From contig JAJEGI010000163.1 of the NCBI GenBank assembly GCA_022819945.1, positions 1 through 64,000 of the forward strand: a DNA stretch of 64,000 nt. The letters run 5' to 3'. Position 1 is the stretch's first letter. Each line of letters opens with the position of its first letter. A program made the translations under genes and the position numbers. The notes beneath the pieces are model-generated. The model worked only from the letters and a program-made list of their open reading frames with translations, ran no database searches and was not told the origin of the DNA. This DNA is from Candidatus Poribacteria bacterium. Its GTDB lineage: Bacteria > Poribacteria > WGA-4E > WGA-3G. This document shows, in pieces, positions 39,258 through 47,641 of this stretch.

Positions 39258-42200
39258 ATGGACTTTCAAACACACTGCGACGGTTATTTACAAAATATAC
39301 ACCGGACCCAAACCAATGCTGAGGCGACTCCTGAACTCTCGTTATTCCCACATCTCCAAACGTTCCTTGAGAAACTGTTTGCTGCGCATTTCGACAGAGA
39401 CACAATACAGCTTACACAAGAACCGAGAGGGCTGAATCAGATCGGCAGACCGGATTTCATCGCGATGGACGGTCTATTACCCATCGGCTACATTGAAGCG
39501 GAAGGATACGACAGAAACCTGAACCGGCTCACCGGTCACGCCAAAGAACAGAACCAGCGTTTCATCAAAAATCTTGATAACTTTATCCTCACCAACTTTC
39601 TTGATTTCCAGTTGTGGCGGGACGGGCAGCTGCGTGCAACGGCAAACATTGCGGACGCGCCTGAGCATGTAGAGCGGTTATTGGAACAGTTCCTAAACGC
39701 TGGCCCTATCCAAATCGCCTCGCCAGAAGTACTTGCGAAGTATCTCGCCAGACGGACGCGGGAGCTCCAGACACAGATTTCCACGACACTCACGGACAAG
39801 AACAGCGAGATTTATGGGATGTTCTCGGCGTTCAAGGAGCTCCTCATCGCTACGTTAACACCTGCCGATTTTGCGGATATGTATGCGCAAACGCTTGCTT
39901 ACGGGTTGTTCGCCGCACGCTGTATACTGCCGAATGCGACGAACTTCTCACGACATACCGCCGCTCAGACGCTTCCAAAATCCAATCCGTTCCTCATCCA
40001 ACTCTTTCATCACGTCGATTCTCCGACCCTTGAGAAGAACGTCACCTACATTTTAGACGATATCGAAACGCTGCTCCGAAACGTCCCGACAGAGCTGCTC
40101 CGCACGGCATTTGCTGCGAAAAATCATCTTGAGGATCCGGTTATCCATTTCTACGAGACCTTCCTCGCTGAATACGATCCGCAGCGACGCGTCGATCGCG
40201 GGGTCTATTACACACCGCCACAGGTTATCTCCTACATCGTCAAGTCTGTGGATAGCCTGCTGAAAACAGAGTTGAACAGACCAGAGGGGCTCGCCGATAC
40301 CGACACACTTATCTTGGATCCCGCGACGGGAACGGGTGGTTTTTTGCTAAGGGTACTGGATCACATCAGCGGGTATGTAGCCGAGACCTACGGTGTGGGT
40401 GAGTGGAGGCAGCATATCAACGCGCAGCTGGTCAAGCGGATATTTGGGTTTGAACTGCTTGTCGCGCCGTATACGATCGCGCATCTGAAGTTAAGCCTGT
40501 TCTTGCAAGGGCAAGGGTGGCATGCCGATGAACGCCTCGGTATCTATCTTACGAACACGTTGGAACAACCGGACGAAATGCAGCCCTCTATACCCTTTGC
40601 GGGGTTCATCTCCGACGAGGCAAACGCGGCATTGTCAGTAAAACGGGACGAACCAATCCTGGTCATCCTTGGCAACCCACCATATCCACAAGATTCTGCC
40701 AATCCAAGCCGAGAGGGTGGAAAGTTAACTTTTATTGGTGAACTCACTGAAGATTACAGACAAGTAAACGGAGAACCACTTGGTGATAGAAATTCAAAAG
40801 TGCTTCAGGCGGATTATGTAAAATTTACTCGGTGGGCACAATGGCGAATTGATAAAAACGGCGAAGGGGTTGTCGGTTACATTGTCAACAACAGTTTTCT
40901 TGATGGCCCCACTTTCCGTGGAATGCGACAAAGTTTACTTAACAGTTTCAACACTATTTACCTGCTCAATTTACACGGCAGCAGTAGAATAACGGAAATT
41001 GTTCCCAAAGCAGAAAAAGATGAAAATGTCTTCGACATTTCACAAGGGGTTTGCATTCTGTTGTGTGTCAAAGAACGCGATAATCCTACACTGGCAAAGG
41101 TCTGTTATGCAGATATATGGGGATCCCGAGATGAAAAATACACAGTACTATCGGAGACTGATATCCAAACCACAGAATGGTGCGAGTTACAACCGACATC
41201 ACCCTATTATCTTTTTGTGCCGCAGGCAACCGAATGGATAGCGGAATACGAGTCAGGATGGGAAATTGCTAACATCTTTCAAATAGACTCAGTTGGAATT
41301 GTTACTGGACGGGATAAATTCACACTTCACTGGACAGCGGAAAAACTGTGCGAGACTGTAGCCGATTTTGTTTCACTTTCTGTAGATGACGCGCGCGAGA
41401 AATATCAATTACCAAAGGATAGCCAAGATTGGAAAATTCATCTCGCCCAAGCAGATATTCGTAATCATCCCGATGTTGAGCAGCACGTCCAGTCTATCCA
41501 TTATCGTCCATTTGACACACGTTGGACTTATTACACCGGACAATCATCGGGGTTTCATGGGCGTCCACGACCTGAGATTATGCGTCACATGCGAGAGGAA
41601 AATCTTGCTCTCTGTGTCCATCGTGGTATCAAGAGTCCTATATGGCAACACGCTTTGGTGACTAATCAGATCAGTGAAAAAAGTTACATTTCAAATAGAG
41701 GTGAACCTACTGCACACGTGTTTCCACTCTACTTATATCCAAATCCAGAGGAATTGGAAATTTCGACAGAGCGTTCGTTCAATTTTCAACCCGCCTTTTT
41801 GACCGCGCTCTCGGAGGCGTTGAAACTCCCACAGACCGCGCCATTTAACCTTCCAGAAAGCGTTTCACCGGAGGAGATCCTCGCCTACATCTACGCGGTG
41901 TTGTATAGTCCGACCTATCGCGAACGCTATTATGAGTTCCTGAAATACGATTTCCCGCGTATCCCATTGCCCCAAGATATTGACCAATTCCGCACCCTTG
42001 CGGCGTTGGGGCAGCGTTTAATGGATTGGCATCTGTTGAAAAACGTGCAGATTCCGGCGGTGCATCGGTTTGAAGGTGATGGTGATGGTGTTGTCGAAAA
42101 AGCGCGCTATTTGGATGGACGCGTCTGGATCAATTCGACCCAGTATTTCACAGATGTTCCCCAAGAAGCATGGGAATATGAGATCGGCGCGTATCAGGTG

Positions 42201-42335
42201 TGTGAGAAGTGGCTAAAAGATCGACGTGGAGAAGCATTAAGCCATGCCGAGGTGCGTCAGTATCGTGCAATCTTAGTAGCTATTGCCGAGACGCTCTCGG
42301 TTGTGGACGAGATTGACGAGGTGCTTGATTTTTAA
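39258..42335 (+). CDS. Single-chain restriction-modification enzyme (type ISP/IIG-like, no helicase)
   Basis: 1025 aa from the ATG at 39258 (MDFQTHCDGYL, where similarity to the family seems to begin); an ATG at 39195 is possible. Order: a PD-(D/E)xK-like nuclease region near 55-110 with GRPDFIA and GYIEAEG (EAE in place of ExK), a helical linker, an N6-adenine methyltransferase with DPATGTGGFL (about 354) and LGNPPYPQDS (about 473), then a long C-terminal region resembling the type ISP specificity domain (SIHYRPFDTRWTYYTGQ, HVFPLYLYP). It would recognise, methylate and possibly cut DNA in one chain. The SF2 helicase of true ISP enzymes is absent. There are no partner genes. Confidence 0.88.
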   Translation: MDFQTHCDGYLQNIHRTQTNAEATPELSLFPHLQTFLEKLFAAHFDRDTIQLTQEPRGLNQIGRPDFIAMDGLLPIGYIEAEGYDRNLNRLTGHAKEQNQRFIKNLDNFILTNFLDFQLWRDGQLRATANIADAPEHVERLLEQFLNAGPIQIASPEVLAKYLARRTRELQTQISTTLTDKNSEIYGMFSAFKELLIATLTPADFADMYAQTLAYGLFAARCILPNATNFSRHTAAQTLPKSNPFLIQLFHHVDSPTLEKNVTYILDDIETLLRNVPTELLRTAFAAKNHLEDPVIHFYETFLAEYDPQRRVDRGVYYTPPQVISYIVKSVDSLLKTELNRPEGLADTDTLILDPATGTGGFLLRVLDHISGYVAETYGVGEWRQHINAQLVKRIFGFELLVAPYTIAHLKLSLFLQGQGWHADERLGIYLTNTLEQPDEMQPSIPFAGFISDEANAALSVKRDEPILVILGNPPYPQDSANPSREGGKLTFIGELTEDYRQVNGEPLGDRNSKVLQADYVKFTRWAQWRIDKNGEGVVGYIVNNSFLDGPTFRGMRQSLLNSFNTIYLLNLHGSSRITEIVPKAEKDENVFDISQGVCILLCVKERDNPTLAKVCYADIWGSRDEKYTVLSETDIQTTEWCELQPTSPYYLFVPQATEWIAEYESGWEIANIFQIDSVGIVTGRDKFTLHWTAEKLCETVADFVSLSVDDAREKYQLPKDSQDWKIHLAQADIRNHPDVEQHVQSIHYRPFDTRWTYYTGQSSGFHGRPRPEIMRHMREENLALCVHRGIKSPIWQHALVTNQISEKSYISNRGEPTAHVFPLYLYPNPEELEISTERSFNFQPAFLTALSEALKLPQTAPFNLPESVSPEEILAYIYAVLYSPTYRERYYEFLKYDFPRIPLPQDIDQFRTLAALGQRLMDWHLLKNVQIPAVHRFEGDGDGVVEKARYLDGRVWINSTQYFTDVPQEAWEYEIGAYQVCEKWLKDRRGEALSHAEVRQYRAILVAIAETLSVVDEIDEVLDF

Positions 42336-42431
42336 GTGTCTTAACATCGTTCTTGTTTATTCACCAAAGGTTGCATCTTAATAATTTTGCCAAACAAACA
42401 TTGTGGATGCTAAACGTCTTTATCCTCAGAG

Positions 42432-42512
42432 CCATTCAGTTTTAAGAAATTATAAGTTTCTCGTCCTTTTTTCAGAATCCGGTTCGGTTAGGAAACCGAA
42501 CCTACCGGTCCG
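42432..42512. repeat. Dispersed GGTTCGGTT intergenic repeat, copy 3a
   Basis: TTTTAAGAAATTATAAGTTT, then GGTTCGGTTAGG facing AACCGAACCTACCGG, as in the copies at 15.9 and 21.5 kb. The rest of the gap to 42865 shows no gene. Confidence 0.7.
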
Positions 42513-42865
42513 CGGTGGTTATTTTTTTTAAATTGACACATGGCGCGGTTAGGAAATCGCGCCATAGGTGTCAATTGAGTCAAAGTCCATCCGTCCAGAC
42601 CCGATGATTTTCAAGTCCCGTAGGTGTTTTGCTTGGGTGTTTGCCTTAGGTTGAACGGTGTCAAGAAGTTGGCTATTGATATGCCAAACACACCTGAAAG
42701 CCAATGGTCTGCCCTATCTATTCAAGAACGGAGTGAAACCCAACTTTACACGGTTAGCACCCTGGAAACTTTAAAGCCAAAACGTTGGGTTTCACTCGGT
42801 CTCTGGTGAATGTGGCGTATCTGGAGGAAGTTGTGTTTTCTATGATTTTCACGGTTTTGGTAACA

Positions 42866-43030
42866 TCCGTTCAACCCAACCTACGGTGTTACGATCGTTT
42901 TTTCTAAAATTGCACTTATGGTTCGGTTAGGAATGCACGTCGCATTTTGGCGTGTACGCCGCAAAACCGAACCTACCGGGCCTGAGGGCTGAAAAATTTG
43001 GTTAAAAAACGGGAAACTAAATAGCCCTGC
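42866..43030. repeat. Dispersed GGTTCGGTT intergenic repeat, copy 3b
   Basis: TTCAACCCAACCTACGG, CTTATGGTTCGGTTAGGAAT, GTGTACGCCGCAAAACCGAA and CCTACCGGGCCTG in the same order as 16017-16192. The last part of the element lies just before the promoter of the solute-binding protein gene. Confidence 0.75.
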
Positions 43031-43048
43031 CTTGCGGTTGAATACTGC

Positions 43049-43077
43049 TTGACATTTCGCAGAAAAACCTGTATGAT
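43049..43077 (+). promoter_or_regulatory. Sigma70-type promoter of the solute-binding-protein operon
   Basis: TTGACA (43049-43054), exactly 17 bp, TATGAT (43072-43077). The predicted start is about 28 bases before the ATG at 43112. Confidence 0.7.
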
Positions 43078-43111
43078 GGCGTATATTTTTCAATACACAT
43101 CGGAGAAATTT

Positions 43112-44704
43112 ATGCAAAACAGATTTTACACACAGGGCCTCTCACTCATTGTTCTGATACTACCATTTGTGGTGTTTTCATTGGCGTTTGCAGATTCGCA
43201 TCTGAAGCGCGGTGGCACTTTAATTTTTGGGCGTGGTGGAGACTCTGTGGGGTTGGATCCAGCGCTTGAGGAAGATGGAGAATCTTTCAAAGTTTGCGAT
43301 AACATCTACGATACACTCGTTGAATACAAAGACGGCAGCACTGAAATTGAACCGGGTCTCGCGACAAGTTGGGAGAGTTCAGCAGATGGTTTGACGTGGA
43401 CTTTTCACTTGCGGGAAGGCGTAACTTTCCATGATGGCACCCCTTTCAATGCAGAAGCAGTCCTTTTTTCGCTTAACCGACAGCATGACGCGACCCATCC
43501 GTTCCATAACGTTGGGGGCAGCTATGTTTACTGGATCGCCACCGGTTTAGCAGAGATCGTGGATACAATTACAGCTGTTGATGAATTCACCGTCCAAATT
43601 CGCCTTAAGACGGCTTATGCGCCGTTTATCTATACGATTGCCATCACGCCTTTTTCTATTGTGAGTCCGACAGCGGTGCAAAAATGGGGAGACGAGTTTT
43701 CTAACAATCCAGTTGGCACGGGTCCGTTCAAATTTGTGCGGTGGGATAGAGGCGATAAAGTTGTGCTTGCGGCAAACGATACTTATTGGGGCGGACGCCC
43801 CATGTTAGACCGAGTTATCTTCCGTTCTATCCCTGACAACTCGGTACGTCTCATTGAGCTTCAGCAAGGGAGTCTCCACGCGATGGAGTTTCCGAATCCG
43901 GATGATCTGCAACAGATTCGAGAGGATGCGTCGCTTGAATTGCTATCGCAGCCCGGTATGAGCATCGGTTACTTGGCGATGAACATGGACAAACCGCCGT
44001 TCGGCAATCACAAAGTCCGGCTCGCTATTAACCACGCCATTAACAAATCGGCGATTATTGAACATCTGTATCAAGGTTTGGGAATTCCAGCGAAGAACCC
44101 GATCCCGCCGACCCTCTGGAGTTATGACGATTCTGTTGAGGATTACGGCTACGATCCTGAGTTGTCAAAGCGACTGCTTGCTGAGGCAGGCTATCCGGAC
44201 GGGTTTGAGACAACGCTCTGGGCGCTGCCGGTTCCGCGTCCGTATATTCCGGATGGACGTGCGCTTGCTGAAGTATTGCAATCCGAACTCCGCAATATTG
44301 GGGTTGAGACAAAGATTGTGACCTACGATTGGGGTACCTACCTTGAGAAGACCAAAAATGGGGAGCACGATATGGCGATGTTAGGGTGGAGTGCCGATCT
44401 CGGGGACCCAGATAATTTTCTATATTTTCTTTTAAGTAAATCGTCAGCGGAGAAGCCTGCCGGTAACATTGCCTTTTATCGGAGCGATGAGATGCAAGAC
44501 GTTTTAGAGCGGGCAAGAGCAACGACAGATCGAGAAAAACGTGTTTCGCTCTACCAAGAAGCGCAGCAGATTTTTCACAAAGATGTGCCGTGGGTGCCGT
44601 TGGCACACGCAAAGCAGATTTTGGTGATTGATAAAAAGGTTAAGGATCTCAAACTCCATCCGTTGAAATGGCGGTATTTCCGTCACATTTGGCTTGAAAA
44701 ATAA
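43112..44704 (+). CDS. ABC transporter solute-binding protein, family 5 (peptide/nickel type)
   Basis: 530 aa from the ATG at 43112, preceded by CGGAGA and followed by a clear signal peptide (LSLIVLILPFVVFSLAFADS). Typical SBP_bac_5 phrases: PGLATSWESSADGLTWTFHL, REGVTFHDGTPFNAEAV, NNPVGTGPFKFVRWDRGDKV, and HDMAMLGWSADLGDPDNFLY. It captures an oligopeptide or similar solute in the periplasm for an ABC importer. The permease and ATPase genes are not next to it. The next two genes (a 2-hydroxyacid dehydrogenase and a PhyH dioxygenase) follow at short distance and may handle the imported compound. Confidence 0.95.
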   Translation: MQNRFYTQGLSLIVLILPFVVFSLAFADSHLKRGGTLIFGRGGDSVGLDPALEEDGESFKVCDNIYDTLVEYKDGSTEIEPGLATSWESSADGLTWTFHLREGVTFHDGTPFNAEAVLFSLNRQHDATHPFHNVGGSYVYWIATGLAEIVDTITAVDEFTVQIRLKTAYAPFIYTIAITPFSIVSPTAVQKWGDEFSNNPVGTGPFKFVRWDRGDKVVLAANDTYWGGRPMLDRVIFRSIPDNSVRLIELQQGSLHAMEFPNPDDLQQIREDASLELLSQPGMSIGYLAMNMDKPPFGNHKVRLAINHAINKSAIIEHLYQGLGIPAKNPIPPTLWSYDDSVEDYGYDPELSKRLLAEAGYPDGFETTLWALPVPRPYIPDGRALAEVLQSELRNIGVETKIVTYDWGTYLEKTKNGEHDMAMLGWSADLGDPDNFLYFLLSKSSAEKPAGNIAFYRSDEMQDVLERARATTDREKRVSLYQEAQQIFHKDVPWVPLAHAKQILVIDKKVKDLKLHPLKWRYFRHIWLEK

Positions 44705-44728
44705 GAATTGAATAGGAATAGAATAACA

Positions 44729-45754
44729 ATGGATAAATCTGTATTTCGCGTAGGTGTTACGCGCGACTTTTTGGGTCCCGATGGCACCTCTGATTTAGAC
44801 GACATCGCTGGTCCACTTTTTGATGGTGCCGGTCTACAGTGGGAATATATCGCAGAAAACACACCTGTGTTACAAGCGACACAGGTGCGGGATTATGATG
44901 CGCTCTTAGTATTGGGTGCTGGCATCACAGCAGAGACGTTCGCTGGTGCTGATAAATTGGCTGTCATTGCTCGCTTCGGTGTCGGCTATGATAAGGTAGA
45001 CGTGGAAGCCTGTACTGAAAATGGTGTGCTGCTGACAATCGCCCCTGATGGTGTTCGCCGTCCTGTTGCGACCTCCATCATGACTTTTATCCTATCGCTG
45101 AGCCACATGCTACTGATAAAGGATCAACTCACCCGGGCTGGCGGTTGGAGAAACACACAAAACTATAGGGGGATGGGGTTGGTTGGTAGGACACTCGGAC
45201 TTGTCGGTATGGGTAACATTGGCAAAGAGGCGTTCAAACTGGCGCGACCTTTCGGGATGCACCACATTACCTACGATCCGTACGTTACACCTGCCGAGGC
45301 GGAGGAAGTTGGCGTAGAACTGGTTGATTTGGACACCTTGATGCGAACTGCTGATTTTGTGTGTGTCTGCTGCCCACTGACCGAAGAGACGCGTGGACTT
45401 GTTGATGAAAGACGTATTGGGCTGATGAAGCCGACGGCTTACTTGATTAACACCGCGCGGGGTCCAATTGTTGACCAGAAGGCACTCACAGAAGCACTCC
45501 AGAATCGACGGATCCAAGGGGCGGGACTTGATGTCTTTGAGCAGGAGCCGATTAGCGATGATGACCCGCTCTTGAGTCTTGATAACGTTATCGTTACGCC
45601 GCACAGTATCTGCTGGACGGATGAGTGTTTTGACGGCAACGCCAAGAGTGCGTGTGGGAGTATTATCGACGTCGCTTCTGGGCAAATTCCATCGTGGATT
45701 GTGAATCGGGAGGTCGTAGATAGCCCAAAACTACAACAAAAGTTAGCGCGATAG
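44729..45754 (+). CDS. D-isomer-specific 2-hydroxyacid dehydrogenase (SerA-like)
   Basis: 341 aa from the ATG at 44729, with AGGA about 11 bases upstream; the longer frame starts at a TTG. Rossmann NAD motif GLVGMGNIGKEAF at about 160. Catalytic set: Arg in NTARGPIVDQKAL, Glu in LDVFEQEP, His in VTPHSICWT. It reduces a 2-keto acid or oxidises a D-2-hydroxy acid; without the C-terminal ACT domain of SerA it is more likely a general dehydrogenase than the serine-pathway enzyme. It starts 24 bp after the solute-binding gene and 16 bp before the PhyH gene, so the three form one probable operon. Confidence 0.92.
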   Translation: MDKSVFRVGVTRDFLGPDGTSDLDDIAGPLFDGAGLQWEYIAENTPVLQATQVRDYDALLVLGAGITAETFAGADKLAVIARFGVGYDKVDVEACTENGVLLTIAPDGVRRPVATSIMTFILSLSHMLLIKDQLTRAGGWRNTQNYRGMGLVGRTLGLVGMGNIGKEAFKLARPFGMHHITYDPYVTPAEAEEVGVELVDLDTLMRTADFVCVCCPLTEETRGLVDERRIGLMKPTAYLINTARGPIVDQKALTEALQNRRIQGAGLDVFEQEPISDDDPLLSLDNVIVTPHSICWTDECFDGNAKSACGSIIDVASGQIPSWIVNREVVDSPKLQQKLAR

Positions 45755-45770
45755 AACATAGGGGAACATC

Positions 45771-46565
45771 ATGCTTACAGAACAGCAGATCAAGCATTTT
45801 CACACTTTGGGATTCCTGATTTTTCGGCAATTACTCAACCGAGACGAGTTGAACACAATACAGGAAGAGTTTGAAGCCGCGATGGCGGCAGCGTATCGTC
45901 ATGCGCCGTTTGATGGCACGCGCCGACATTGGTTGCCGATGATGGGCCCCGAAACGCCATTCTTTACAAGTCTGCCCGAAGATCCACGGTTTTGTGAGGT
46001 GGCAGAGCAGTTGTATGGTGATGACGTATTTCTCGTTGTTTCGGATGCGAACCGTTATGTCGGCAATACCGGTTGGCATCCAGACCATAGTGCGGATCCA
46101 ACCCAAGACTGTTACGGGGTGAAATTTGCATATTATCTCGAACCTGTTGATGCCGAAAGTGGGGCGTTGCGACTGATTCCAGGTTCTCATAAGAGGTCTC
46201 TGCACGACGGGCTACGTGAGAATTTGAATGAACTGGGGCTGGAGATTTGTGACGTGCCGGGTTATGTTTGCCAATCGGAACCGGGGGATGTGGTCGCTTT
46301 TGATATGCGGTGTTGGCACGCAAGTTGGGGTGGTAGTGAAGATCGTCGGATGTGTACAGTGGTTTATTATAACAACCCGAAAACAGCTGAAGAGGTTGTT
46401 GCCACCCGCAATCGTGCGCGGAGCAATGCGAAGAGTCCGGAACACTTTAACCGACCGGGTACCCCCCTCTACGATCCACGTTGGGTCGAAAATCCAGCGG
46501 GAAGTGAAAGGCGGCAACGTTGGATTGATCGGTTGCGTGAGTTGGGTTTTTTGGATACGGTTTAA
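45771..46565 (+). CDS. Phytanoyl-CoA dioxygenase family (PhyH) enzyme
   Basis: 264 aa. Fe(II)/2-oxoglutarate dioxygenase of the PhyH type: the front FHTLGFLIFRQLLNRDEL is typical, HxD is in TGWHPDHSAD, and the distal His is in FDMRCWHASWGG, followed by R in EDRRMCTVVYY for 2-oxoglutarate binding. It hydroxylates an unknown substrate. GGGGAACATC lies before the ATG. Adjacent dehydrogenase and solute-binding genes suggest a small catabolic or modification pathway. A second PhyH gene lies at 51.5 kb; the two share the motif but little else that I can see. Confidence 0.93.
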   Translation: MLTEQQIKHFHTLGFLIFRQLLNRDELNTIQEEFEAAMAAAYRHAPFDGTRRHWLPMMGPETPFFTSLPEDPRFCEVAEQLYGDDVFLVVSDANRYVGNTGWHPDHSADPTQDCYGVKFAYYLEPVDAESGALRLIPGSHKRSLHDGLRENLNELGLEICDVPGYVCQSEPGDVVAFDMRCWHASWGGSEDRRMCTVVYYNNPKTAEEVVATRNRARSNAKSPEHFNRPGTPLYDPRWVENPAGSERRQRWIDRLRELGFLDTV

Positions 46566-46634
46566 AATTACTGAATTTTATAGGAGCGGGTCTCTTCCGA
46601 ACTCCAAAGACTTCGGAGGAGCGTTCAACAACTA

Positions 46635-47189
46635 ATGAAAAAGAAAAAACAGACGACGATTGACAAGCGAATTCTAAAAGCGGAGTGTCTACGAATTACA
46701 CCGGAGCACTGCGCGCTACATTTTCAAGAGGAGCTGCACAAGAATTTTGAATTTCGTATAGGGTTTATTCACCACGGCGTTGTGACCCATGTCGAAGAAA
46801 TTGGTATACCTGAGGGGTTGGGAGCACACGATGCCGAGAAAGATGTTGCTATACCTCGCCTATCGTGTTTTATTGTGCTTGTAACACAAGCGGTCCTCCA
46901 CCATATCAATCGCCTGCCGCCCCTATTCAAGCGCGCGGTATGGGAAACTGTTGACAATATCATTGATGAGAACGGCGAAATTCCAGAGATCCTTTTAGTT
47001 ATTGTTGCCGACTGTATAGAGAGGGCGACGGGAGAAATCAATTACGACCAGTTGAAGCGTGAAAGTGTCTTAAATCGGTTATGGAATGGTATCAAGTCCG
47101 CTTATGGCGCAAAATACGCGCCGAGTGATATTGAGATTTTCGACAGTTTCTATGACGAATCTGAGGAGGATCTCGACGGCACGGAATAG
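46635..47189 (+). CDS. Hypothetical protein, 184 aa
   Basis: I do not recognise this one. It has a basic front (MKKKKQTTIDKRILKAECLR), a middle with several hydrophobic helices (SCFIVLVTQAVLHHI, EILLVIVADCIERA) and an acidic tail ending EDLDGTE. The HH pairs (FIHHG, LHHI) and lack of a signal peptide suggest a soluble protein, but no known catalytic motif can be named. GGAGGAG lies about 11 bases before the ATG. It stands alone between the PhyH operon and a truncated sigma-factor gene. Confidence 0.6.
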   Translation: MKKKKQTTIDKRILKAECLRITPEHCALHFQEELHKNFEFRIGFIHHGVVTHVEEIGIPEGLGAHDAEKDVAIPRLSCFIVLVTQAVLHHINRLPPLFKRAVWETVDNIIDENGEIPEILLVIVADCIERATGEINYDQLKRESVLNRLWNGIKSAYGAKYAPSDIEIFDSFYDESEEDLDGTE

Positions 47190-47308
47190 CGACAGTCAAT
47201 TTGCAGAATTATGCAACCTTTCCTGCTCGGTTCGCGTCACGTAGGTTAAAAATCAGATGAACACTGAGAATTAAGATTTAAGCTTACCCACAATAGCAGG
47301 AGGCCCTG

Positions 47309-47641
47309 ATGCAAAACAGTGACGTTGCCTTAGTTCACCGCGCCCTTGCAGGTGACGACACAGCCTTCACGACATTAATGGAGAAGTACCAAAAACAGGT
47401 TCACGCGACTGTGTGGCGAACGATTAAGGATTTCCATATTGCTGAAGACATCGTTCAAGAGACTTTCCTGAAAGCCCACCAAAAACTTCCAACCCTTAAT
47501 GATCCGCATCGATTTTCTGCGTGGCTCAATGCCATTGCCACGCGATGTTGTCTCGCGTGGTTTCGTGAGAAACGGTTGAACATCCAACTTTCTGAAAACA
47601 TAAGCAGTGCCATGAGACAGATTATAGCTGAGGTAAGTTGA
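47309..47641 (+). CDS. Truncated ECF sigma factor (region 2 only)
   Basis: 110 aa. Region 2 is intact: DTAFTTLMEKYQKQVHATVW, then HIAEDIVQETFLKAHQKLP and the DNA-facing FSAWLNAIATRCCLAWFREK. The frame stops soon after, with no region 4 helix-turn-helix, which full ECF factors need to read the -35 box (about 160-190 aa in total). The TGA stop overlaps the ATG of the following permease gene (TGATG), so translation is coupled. Either a deletion has joined a sigma gene to a transporter operon, or this is a minimal anti-regulatory sigma fragment. GGAGG lies before the ATG. Confidence 0.75.
   Translation: MQNSDVALVHRALAGDDTAFTTLMEKYQKQVHATVWRTIKDFHIAEDIVQETFLKAHQKLPTLNDPHRFSAWLNAIATRCCLAWFREKRLNIQLSENISSAMRQIIAEVS

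Noticed and set aside
47638..47640. TTG start for the first permease
   Set aside because: The ATG at 47641 directly follows and is better spaced from GAGG.
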